Source: Limisphaerales bacterium
Lineage (GTDB): Bacteria > Verrucomicrobiota > Verrucomicrobiia > Limisphaerales > PALSA-1396
Assembly: GCA_003140275.1 (NCBI GenBank)
Contig: PLJQ01000239.1
Coordinates: 7,216 to 16,473 of the forward strand
Direction: 5' to 3'
Length of the DNA stretch: 9,258 bases
Within the stretch, counting starts at the first letter, position 1; the number at the start of each line of letters is the position of its first letter. Positions 1 through 6,110 of the stretch are shown here, in pieces. A program made the position numbers and the translations under genes. A model generated the notes under the pieces. It ran no database searches, was not told the origin of the DNA, and saw only the letters and a program-made list of their open reading frames with translations.

Positions 1-1
1 G

Positions 2-997
2 TTCGTGGTGTCCGCTGACAAAAAACTCACCAGTTGGATTACGCCCAACGCACAAACTTTTGCCGTCAGTCATTACGGCCAGCCTGCGTTGGAGACTGAT
101 AAATGGAGTCTGGAGATCGCTGGTTTGGTCAAGCGGCCAAAAACTTTTTTGCTGAACGAAATCAAATCCCGCCGGCGCAAAAGTATAATCGCCACGTTGG
201 AATGTTCGGGTAACAGTTCCAATCCCGCGTTCATGGGCGCTATCGGCAACATCCGCTGGACCGGCACTCCGCTGGCTTCGCTTTTGAAGGAATGTGGTTT
301 GAGCGAGCGTGGCATTGAAGTCGTTTTCTTCGGCGCCGACGAAAAGGTCGAAAAGATTCGCGAGCAAGATTATTCGCAAAATTTTGCGCGAAGTCTGTCG
401 ATGAACAACGCCCGTGGCGACGATGTATTGCTGGCTTACGAGATGAACGGTGAACCGTTGCCCAAGGAACATGGCGGGCCGTTGCGTCTCGTTGTGCCGG
501 GCTGGTTCGGTATCGCGTGGGTCAAATGGCTGACGCGCATCGAAGTCTTGGACCGCCGTTACATGAGCAAGTACATGGCCCGCGAATACGTGACGATTCG
601 CGGCGAAGAAAAAGAGGGGCGCACCATCTGGCGCGAGACAAGTGTCGGGCCGATCGATGTGAAATCCATCGTCGCTCGCGTCGTGCGCCGTCCGGATGGC
701 AATTTGCGTGTGAGCGGTGCTGCGTGGACCGATGGTACGCCGCTAAAAAAGGTGGAGCTGAAAATCGACGACGGCGATTGGCTGGCGGTGCAACTCAACA
801 AAAAGCAGCGGGCTAAATACGCTTGGACCCTCTGGTCCTGTGATTGGAAGAATCCCGAACCGGGCGATCATACGTTGGTTTCTCGCGCCACGGATGCCGA
901 GGGTCGTGCTCAACCGTCCGCCGATGATCCAGAGATCAGATTCAAGAAAACCTACTGGGAGGCCAATCAACAACATCCTCGCAAGATCAGGATTTAG
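2..997 (+). CDS. Sulfite oxidase-like molybdopterin-dependent oxidoreductase (5' truncated by window edge)
   Basis: The reading frame is open to the left edge, so the true start and any signal peptide lie outside the window; the GTG at 5 is probably not the start. Numbering from that GTG, I-T-P-N (residues 12-15) opens the oxidoreductase molybdopterin domain. E-C-S-G-N (66-70) carries the cysteine (C67) expected to ligate molybdenum, and W-T-G-T-P-L lies at 85-90. G-G-P-L-R-L-V-V-P-G-W-F-G (157-169) followed by V-K-W-L-T-R-I (173-179) is the classic C-terminal half of the fold. Residues about 219-315 match the Mo-co dimerisation domain. The residues after C-S-G-N are S-S, not the Arg seen in animal sulfite oxidases (C-A-G-N-R-R), so sulfite may not be the substrate. 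The gene ends with TAG, 35 bp before the PQQ-propeller gene on the same strand, suggesting co-transcription. The fold is secure and the substrate unknown. Confidence 0.9.
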   Translation, partial: FVVSADKKLTSWITPNAQTFAVSHYGQPALETDKWSLEIAGLVKRPKTFLLNEIKSRRRKSIIATLECSGNSSNPAFMGAIGNIRWTGTPLASLLKECGLSERGIEVVFFGADEKVEKIREQDYSQNFARSLSMNNARGDDVLLAYEMNGEPLPKEHGGPLRLVVPGWFGIAWVKWLTRIEVLDRRYMSKYMAREYVTIRGEEKEGRTIWRETSVGPIDVKSIVARVVRRPDGNLRVSGAAWTDGTPLKKVELKIDDGDWLAVQLNKKQRAKYAWTLWSCDWKNPEPGDHTLVSRATDAEGRAQPSADDPEIRFKKTYWEANQQHPRKIRI

Positions 998-1032
998 TTT
1001 CCGATCAAAGTGAACCAACCGAATCACCAAGC

Positions 1033-2388
1033 ATGCACTTAGAATTAAAATCACTCCTGGGCTTTTCTTTGCTTGCCGGCGTGGCACTCGGCGTTCACCC
1101 GCTCCTGGCCGACGATTGGCCGCAATGGCTCGGCCCGCAACGCGATGCCGTCTGGCGCGAGAGTGGTATCGTGGAGAAATTTGCCGCCGACGGCCCGCCG
1201 GTGCGGTGGCGAACTGCCATCGGCGCGGGCTATGCCGGGCCGGCAGTCGCCGATGGGAAGGTTTATCTCACAGATCGACAGCTCGCCGAAGGCGCCAGCA
1301 ATCCCGCCAATCCGTTTCAACGCGGCACCATTCCCGGCAGCGAGCGAGTGCTTTGCCTGAACGAGGCCGATGGCAAGATTCTTTGGCAGCACAAATATGA
1401 TTGCCCTTACACTGTAAGTTATCCCGCCGGCCCGCGGGCGACGCCGGTCGTCAGCGACGGCAAGGTCTATACGCTCGGCACTGAGGGAAATTTGTTTTGC
1501 TTCGAGGCGGCTACGGGAAAAATCCTTTGGTCGCACGACTTCAAAAAGGATTATGGCATACCGACGCCGGTGTGGGGGTTTTGCGCCCATCCGTTGCTCG
1601 ATGGGAACAAATTGATCTGTCTGGCTGGCGGCGACGGCAGCACCGCGGTCGCATTCGACAAGGACAGCGGCAAGGAACTCTGGCGCGCGCTCACCGCCAA
1701 AGAGCCGGGTTATTGTCCGCCGATGATTTTTGAAGCCGGCGGAAAACGCCAGCTCATCATCTGGCATCCCGAATCGGTCAATTCATTGGACCCGGAAACC
1801 GGGAAGGTTTATTGGTCGCAGCCGTGTAACATTCGATCCGGCATGACCATCCCCACGCCCCGAAAAATGGGCGACCTGCTTTACGTCACTTGCTTCTACA
1901 ATGGTTCCACGATGCTCCGCTTGGACGCGAACAAACCGGTAGCCACCGAAGTCTGGGCGAGCAAGAAGGTGAGCGAAAAGGACACGGACGCGCTCCATTC
2001 CACGATGAGCACGCCGTTCCTGGAGGATGGCTACATCTACGGCGTTTGCAGTTATGGTCAACTGCGCTGTTTGAAAGCCGACACCGGCGAGCGTGTTTGG
2101 GAAACGTTGAAAGCCACGACGCCCGATGGCAAAGAAATGCGCTGGGCCAACGCATTCATTGTGAAAAACGGCGACCGTTTTTTCCTCTTCAACGAAAAGG
2201 GAGATTTGATCATCACGAAGCTCAGTCCCGAAGGTTATGAGGAGATCAGCCGTGCCCATTTGCTCGAGCCAACCGGCACGGCCGCTGGTCGCGATGTCCT
2301 CTGGTCGCATCCGGCCTTTGCCAACCGTTGCATGTATGCGCGCAACGACAAGGAGATTATTTGTGTTTCACTGGCCGCGATAAAGTGA
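1033..2388 (+). CDS. Secreted PQQ-like beta-propeller repeat protein
   Basis: This 451-residue protein starts at ATG with a hydrophobic signal peptide (about 1-26, L-L-A before the cut). The mature N-terminus D-D-W-P-Q-W-L-G-P-Q-R-D is typical of PVC-phylum PQQ-like (BamB-type) propellers. Blade motifs of the form D-x-x-[TS]-G-K-x-x-W recur: A-A-T-G-K-I-L-W near 159, D-K-D-S-G-K-E-L-W near 209, D-P-E-T-G-K-V-Y-W near 253 and K-A-D-T-G-E-R-V-W near 348. D-G-K-V-Y blade strands also occur (for example near 74-78). No cytochrome domain or calcium/PQQ disulphide ring is evident, so I call it a scaffold or binding propeller, not a proven quinoprotein dehydrogenase. No clear Shine-Dalgarno precedes the ATG, but the signal peptide fixes the start. 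It probably forms an operon with the upstream molybdoenzyme. It is convergent with the sialidase-like gene; I see no strong terminator hairpin in the 104-bp gap 2389-2492. Confidence 0.9.
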   Translation: MHLELKSLLGFSLLAGVALGVHPLLADDWPQWLGPQRDAVWRESGIVEKFAADGPPVRWRTAIGAGYAGPAVADGKVYLTDRQLAEGASNPANPFQRGTIPGSERVLCLNEADGKILWQHKYDCPYTVSYPAGPRATPVVSDGKVYTLGTEGNLFCFEAATGKILWSHDFKKDYGIPTPVWGFCAHPLLDGNKLICLAGGDGSTAVAFDKDSGKELWRALTAKEPGYCPPMIFEAGGKRQLIIWHPESVNSLDPETGKVYWSQPCNIRSGMTIPTPRKMGDLLYVTCFYNGSTMLRLDANKPVATEVWASKKVSEKDTDALHSTMSTPFLEDGYIYGVCSYGQLRCLKADTGERVWETLKATTPDGKEMRWANAFIVKNGDRFFLFNEKGDLIITKLSPEGYEEISRAHLLEPTGTAAGRDVLWSHPAFANRCMYARNDKEIICVSLAAIK

Positions 2389-2492
2389 CCTCTTCTTTGA
2401 ACAATCAACTGAAAGTGCGAAGATGAATGTTAGAATGGACAAGCACGACCACTAAATCGTTTCATCCAAATACCAAAACTACAGTTGCTGTT

Positions 2493-3776
2493 CTATTTCT
2501 GATCTCCCGCCTGCACCCAAGCTTCGTTGAAATGAGCATGCTTGATCGATTTGCGCGCGGGTTGTCCGTCCGCGTCTTTGCCAACATTCTTTTTGTCCAA
2601 AGAATAACTGTAGGTGGCGTGCAGTGTGCCATCCTTTGCCTGAATGATGCTCGGGTAATGGAACGAACCGGCCTCTGGTCCGGGCGGATTGTATTCGAGA
2701 TGGCGTTTCCATTTCCAAGTTTTTCCTTCGTCGTCAGAAATCTGCACCGCCAGACTGTTCCGCCCGCGTTCGGTGTCATTGCTGACGAGTATCCACTGGC
2801 CGTTCTTGAGCGAGGTGATTTCCGCGCCGGAGCCGGGATTCGGCTGTTCGCTGTCGGTCACGGGACTCCAGGTTTCGCCGCGATCATGCGATTCGCTTTG
2901 ATGAAGACGTTTGGGCGGCGGGCCGTTGTCGCGCATCAAAGTGTAGAGCGAACCGTCTTTGCGGAGCACGATGCTTGGCTGGATGTTGCCGCCGCCGAAC
3001 AACGGCGTGCTAGTGTGCCAAGTCTGCCCCCAGTCATCCGTAATGGCCATCAACGAACCATTGAAACCGTCGGAGTAGAGCGGAACTATCAAACGCTTGC
3101 CATCGAGAACGAACGGATGCGCCCGCGTCATCCAGCCAAGTCGCCGGGAAAGTTTGTCGTTGGTTCGCTCGCGCAAGACCTTGAAGTAACCTTGAATGCG
3201 GAGGCGGGCTTCGTCAGGCAACGGAGAATTGCGGAGTGATTCTTCCGCGTGTAGGAGATAGTTGGTAACGGCGTCGCCAAATTCCTTGCCGGGTTTGAGG
3301 AGCATCACTTCATTGACTTCCCACTTGGGCGGACCGTCACCGCGATAGCTTGATGAGATACGGTACTTCATCAACGCGGATTCCCATTGGCTGGCGAGAA
3401 TAGTGGGCCAGAGCAACCAGAGGCGACCTTGCGGGTCGATGAACATGCAGCAATTAGTGTCCGGAAACCCGGGCGTGTCCGCCATCGTGAAGCGTTTGCT
3501 CCAGGTTTTGGCGCCTTTGCGCTTGCGCGCACCTTCGATCTTCACATCGTCGGCGGTGCGCTCCCCCGAACCGTGAAACCAGCACACGATCAAATCGCCG
3601 TTCGACGCTTCCACGATGCAGGAACCGTGATTGTGCCAATGTTCGAGCGGGAAAATGATTTCCGATTCGAGAAACGAAGCATCATTCGCGTGTGGCGCGG
3701 CGCGGACTTTTCCCAGAAACTGGTCTGACCAAAGCATCGCTACTAACACCAACAAGAAAGAGTGAATTGTTTTCAT
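2493..3776 (-). CDS. Secreted BNR/Asp-box sialidase-like protein
   Basis: I chose the ATG at 3776 (427 residues) over an upstream TTG at 3791, because M-K-T-I-H-S-F-L-L begins a normal signal peptide ending near V-R-A/A-P (residue 26). Three good Asp-boxes (S/T-x-D-x-G-x-T-W) are visible: T-D-D-W-G-Q-T-W (246-253), S-H-D-R-G-E-T-W (296-303) and S-D-D-E-G-K-T-W (347-354). A degenerate fourth, G-A-K-T-W, lies near 88-92. W-F-H-G-S-G-E-R (66-73) is the conserved early strand of the BNR_2-type proteins called exo-alpha-sialidase in PVC bacteria. No F-R-I-P motif of classical GH33 sialidases is seen, so sialic acid cleavage is not established; another glycoside hydrolase or lyase activity is possible. 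A charged stretch at about 165-215 lies between blades. It is downstream of, and co-oriented with, the ThuA gene (153-bp gap), and it ends in TAG. Confidence 0.88.
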   Translation of the reverse strand: MKTIHSFLLVLVAMLWSDQFLGKVRAAPHANDASFLESEIIFPLEHWHNHGSCIVEASNGDLIVCWFHGSGERTADDVKIEGARKRKGAKTWSKRFTMADTPGFPDTNCCMFIDPQGRLWLLWPTILASQWESALMKYRISSSYRGDGPPKWEVNEVMLLKPGKEFGDAVTNYLLHAEESLRNSPLPDEARLRIQGYFKVLRERTNDKLSRRLGWMTRAHPFVLDGKRLIVPLYSDGFNGSLMAITDDWGQTWHTSTPLFGGGNIQPSIVLRKDGSLYTLMRDNGPPPKRLHQSESHDRGETWSPVTDSEQPNPGSGAEITSLKNGQWILVSNDTERGRNSLAVQISDDEGKTWKWKRHLEYNPPGPEAGSFHYPSIIQAKDGTLHATYSYSLDKKNVGKDADGQPARKSIKHAHFNEAWVQAGDQK

Positions 3777-3793
3777 AATTCGCTTGGGCAACT

Positions 3794-3808
3794 CCCGGCT
3801 CGGCCGGG
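3794..3808. repeat. Perfect GC-rich inverted repeat in the sialidase 5' leader
   Basis: CCCGGC, a TCG spacer and GCCGGG form a perfect 6-bp stem with a 3-base loop. It lies 17 bp upstream of the sialidase ATG in the gap after ThuA. The neighbouring tract of G runs (GGGGTGAGGGGGAAC) resembles the CTCACCCCGGCC-type sequences scattered in many Verrucomicrobiota intergenic regions, so it may be a repeat remnant. It could also be a leader hairpin or an attenuator between ThuA and the sialidase gene. It has no following T-run on the minus strand, so it is not a canonical intrinsic terminator. Confidence 0.4.
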
Positions 3809-3929
3809 GTGAGGGGGAACCGTGCGCCCGGCTGCCGACTGATCAATTACAGTGTTAAGATAGAACCGTTTTGTTCAAGGCCATTTTCATTTCCTGAGTG
3901 GCGACAGAACCGAAGCACGGCGGCCGGCA

Positions 3930-4727
3930 TTATTTTGCTGCCTCAAAACCATGGACGGGCTTCCCATCGTTGCCTAGTTTGTCGCACGTCCAGAGAATTC
4001 CATTCGCGAGCAGGCGGAGGTAATCGGGTGATTGCGCTGTTTTCATATCGTGACCGAGTGTGGTGGCGAAGACGAGTCCCCGGCCATAGTTGTGCGTCCA
4101 GCAAACAATGTGTTCGCGCCCATCGTACGGACTTTTAACCTTCAGAAGCGGTTGCGCGTCTTCGATCATTTCGATTGTCTGATAAAGCTCGTCACCCGGC
4201 GTTTCCCAGTGGTCAGGAAAGTTTTTCAGGAGCGGATGAGTTTTATTCACCTTCTCAATGACGAAGGCGTGATAGGGATCATGCACTTTGGAGCGCATGC
4301 CGCAGCAATTCTCCCATTCACGGACTTTATCGGAACGTCGGAAGGCGTGAACCGCGCAATTAATCATGACCGTTGGCTTGCCGTTTCGCGCGACCTTGAG
4401 CGGGTTTTCCAGCAAGGTCGAATCAGCCTCATCAAAGCAAACGTCGTAAACGACGACATCATAGGCGTCCGCAAACTTTTCATGCTTGAGCAGATTCAGA
4501 TCGAAGCTTACATCGAAAATGACATTAACCAGTTGACTGATGTTGGTCGTCAGGTGCGGCGTGAGTTTTTCGTAATCGTGATAACCGCCACCCGTGAGGA
4601 AGAGCGCTTTCAACGGTTTCTGCGCGGCGTCGATGGCGTCCGGGGCGCAAAAAAACATTGCGGCGAAGAGAGTCGGGAAAACAAAACCAGCAAGAAATCG
4701 CCGGACTCGAGACGCAAAGTGTGTCAT
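3930..4727 (-). CDS. Secreted ThuA-like domain protein
   Basis: This 265-residue protein has an N-terminal signal peptide (R-V-R-R followed by a hydrophobic stretch at 11-27, cut near D-A/A-Q at 34-35), then a single ThuA-type domain (class I glutamine amidotransferase-like fold). Visible motifs are L-F-L-T-G-G-G-Y-H-D-Y (42-52), I-N-C-A-V-H-A-F (122-129), T-H-P-L (163-166), D-E-L-Y (179-182), and V-C-W-T-H-N-Y-G-R-G (208-217) leading into T-T-L-G-H-D (222-227). L-A-N-G-I-L-W-T (240-247) closes the domain. ThuA proteins are linked to trehalose and other disaccharide utilisation in proteobacteria. In PVC bacteria they are common, often secreted and of unproven function, so the role here is inferred. 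The length fits a stand-alone ThuA protein. It is the first gene of a probable two-gene minus-strand unit with the sialidase-like gene and is divergent from the SDR gene. Confidence 0.9.
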   Translation of the reverse strand: MTHFASRVRRFLAGFVFPTLFAAMFFCAPDAIDAAQKPLKALFLTGGGYHDYEKLTPHLTTNISQLVNVIFDVSFDLNLLKHEKFADAYDVVVYDVCFDEADSTLLENPLKVARNGKPTVMINCAVHAFRRSDKVREWENCCGMRSKVHDPYHAFVIEKVNKTHPLLKNFPDHWETPGDELYQTIEMIEDAQPLLKVKSPYDGREHIVCWTHNYGRGLVFATTLGHDMKTAQSPDYLRLLANGILWTCDKLGNDGKPVHGFEAAK

Positions 4728-4824
4728 GGCCGCACTTCATAACATTCGCCCACAAGCCGCTCCAGAAGAATGTTGCTGACGCTGAAGAACCACAAGCATA
4801 ACGTGCTGTGGTGGAGAATCGGTC
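4728..4824. promoter_or_regulatory. Divergent ThuA/SDR intergenic region with leader hairpin and SDR ribosome binding site
   Basis: This 97-bp gap separates two divergent starts and must hold promoters for both unless they lie inside coding sequence. I see no convincing -35/-10 pair. CCAC, a bulged A, AGCA, loop TAACG, TGCT and GTGG (4790-4811) form an 8-bp stem with one bulge. GGAGA at 4813-4817, eight bases before the SDR ATG if counted from GGAG, is one of the few good Shine-Dalgarno sequences in the window. The hairpin ends one base before it, so in the mRNA it could affect ribosome access; as DNA it could be an operator. Confidence 0.45.
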
Positions 4825-5571
4825 ATGGCGAATTATCCGGAACTCAATAAACAAATTGTGCTGGTGACGGGCGGCGCCAACGGCATCGGCGAAGCCATCG
4901 TCCGCGCTTTTCACAAACAGGAGGCATGCGTGTGCTTTTGTGATGTGGATGTGAAGGCGGGGCGGTCATTGGCGAGTGAACTGGGCGGCGACATTTTCTT
5001 TCAGAAGGTGGATTTATTGAAGGAACAGGAGATCTGTCGCTGGATCAGACGAATCGGCGCGCGCTGCAAACGCATCAATGTTCTGGTCAACAGCGCCGGA
5101 ACGGACCCGCGCATGGCTTTGGAAAAAACGTCTGCGGCTGCTTGGGACCGCCTCTTTGCGAGAAATCTGCGCGCATACTTTTTAACCAGCCGCGAAGTCG
5201 CCGGGCTGATGCCAGCGGACAGTTCGATCATCAACATCGCCTCCATCACTTTTCACAACTCGCCCGTTCGGATGAGTGCGTATGTTGCGACCAAGGGTGG
5301 CGTGATTGGTTTAACGCGTTCTTTGGGACGTGAACTTGGCCCACGCCGGATTCGGGTCAATACCGTGTCGCCCGGCTGGGTAATGACCGAGCGGCAACTA
5401 CGGCAATTTGTAACTCCCGCCATCAAACGATTCGTCCGCAAATCACAATCCATTCCCGAGGTGATTCAGCCGGAGGAAATCGCCAGCGTGGTCGTGTTTT
5501 TGGCGAGCGATGCCAGTCGTGCAATCACTGGACAGGAAATTCTGGTGGAACGCGGCCGGGTTCACGGCTGA
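4825..5571 (+). CDS. Short-chain dehydrogenase/reductase (classical SDR)
   Basis: This 248-residue protein has normal classical SDR length. The cofactor loop T-G-G-A-N-G-I-G spans 15-22. The acidic residue ending beta-2 (C-F-C-D, D40) favours NAD(H) over NADP(H). N-S-A-G (89-92) is the N-N-A-G equivalent. The catalytic tetrad is complete: N114 (in R-N-L), S140 (I-A-S), Y153 and K157 (Y-V-A-T-K). P-G-W-V-M-T (183-188) is the usual substrate-loop start, and I-T-G-Q-E-I (234-239) the usual C-terminal strand. The protein then ends V-E-R-G-R-V-H-G instead of the common V-D-G-G. There is no signal peptide, so it should act in the cytoplasm as an NAD-dependent alcohol or sugar oxidoreductase; the substrate is unknown. 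The ATG is supported by GGAGA at 4813-4817. It is divergent from ThuA, which suggests but does not prove a shared sugar pathway. Confidence 0.93.
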   Translation: MANYPELNKQIVLVTGGANGIGEAIVRAFHKQEACVCFCDVDVKAGRSLASELGGDIFFQKVDLLKEQEICRWIRRIGARCKRINVLVNSAGTDPRMALEKTSAAAWDRLFARNLRAYFLTSREVAGLMPADSSIINIASITFHNSPVRMSAYVATKGGVIGLTRSLGRELGPRRIRVNTVSPGWVMTERQLRQFVTPAIKRFVRKSQSIPEVIQPEEIASVVVFLASDASRAITGQEILVERGRVHG

Positions 5572-5686
5572 AGCAGTCATAGCTGATCGCGTTTGGACTT
5601 TGGAATCGATAGTCCGACTCCTGGATTGATTTTGCAGTGGCTGTGGGTCAGCTTTGACGCACAGTACGCTTTCTTTAGAACAGGTT

Positions 5687-6022
5687 ATGTCACGGAATGC
5701 CAAAATCCTGATTGTGGTGAGCGCAGTCGTTTGCGTTCTTGGTGCCGTTGTAATCCCTAATTTCATTCGCGCTCGCACAACTTCCGCGATGAATTCGTGC
5801 CTAAACAATTTGAGGCAGATTGATGGAGCCAAGCAATAGTGGGCACTAGAAAACAGCAAGACCACCAATGACGCTCCAAATTGGAATGATATGTTTCCTT
5901 ACTTGGGGCGAGGAACGTCAAATGAACTGCCGAGGTGTCCGAAAGGCGGTACTTACACCCTTGGCAAACTCAACGAACCGCCCAAATGCTCAATTGGTGG
6001 AGATGGACACTCACTGCAATGA
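5687..6022 (+). pseudogene. Small pilin-like (pseudopilin family) gene interrupted by an in-frame TAG
   Basis: From ATG 5687 the frame encodes 50 residues: a hydrophobic N-terminal segment (I-L-I-V-V through I-P-N-F-I, residues 7-27), then R-A-R-T-T-S and N-N-L-R-Q-I-D-G-A-K-Q. A TAG follows at 5837-5839. The same frame continues W-A-L-E-N for 60 residues to TGA at 6020-6022, including Y-L-G-R-G-T, C-P-K-G-G-T-Y-T-L-G and P-P-K-C-S-I-G-G. Together these match the full architecture of a multicopy Verrucomicrobiota pilin-like family, in which I recall A-K-Q-Q-W-A-L-E across this point. A single CAG to TAG change would therefore explain the break. The N-terminus lacks the G-F-T-L-[IV]-E prepilin peptidase motif, so it resembles variants kept as membrane-anchored proteins. 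A TTG at 5654 would add 11 residues with no family support. It may be a recent pseudogene, a sequencing error or a suppressed stop. Confidence 0.8.
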
Positions 6023-6110
6023 TGTCTAAGCATGATGCTGATTTCAAACTGACCCACTATCCACTCTCCAAAACATCGACATTCGTCGTTGCATCCTTAA
6101 CATTCCGCGC

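Noticed and set aside
1051..1767. 238-codon minus-strand frame opposite the PQQ-propeller gene
   Set aside because: The plus-strand protein has a signal peptide and repeated blade motifs; the antisense product has none.
2427..3239. 270-codon open frame on the plus strand opposite the sialidase-like gene
   Set aside because: It is fully antisense to a protein with signal peptide and three Asp-boxes, and its translation shows no recognisable domain.
4032..4742. 236-codon plus-strand frame opposite ThuA
   Set aside because: It is a shadow of the ThuA gene, whose motifs are complete on the minus strand.
5593..5620. GGACT...AGTCC inverted repeat between SDR and the pilin-like gene
   Set aside because: The stem is only 5 bp with an 11-base loop and no T-run, so it is not distinguishable from chance.
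5654..5686. TTG start giving an 11-residue extension of the pilin-like protein; the TTGACG here also resembles a -35 box
   Set aside because: The added residues contain no prepilin motif and no Shine-Dalgarno precedes the TTG; no convincing -10 element lies at the right distance for a promoter.
5443..5868. 141-codon minus-strand frame across the SDR end and the pilin-like gene
   Set aside because: It spans two recognisable plus-strand genes and shows no domain of its own.
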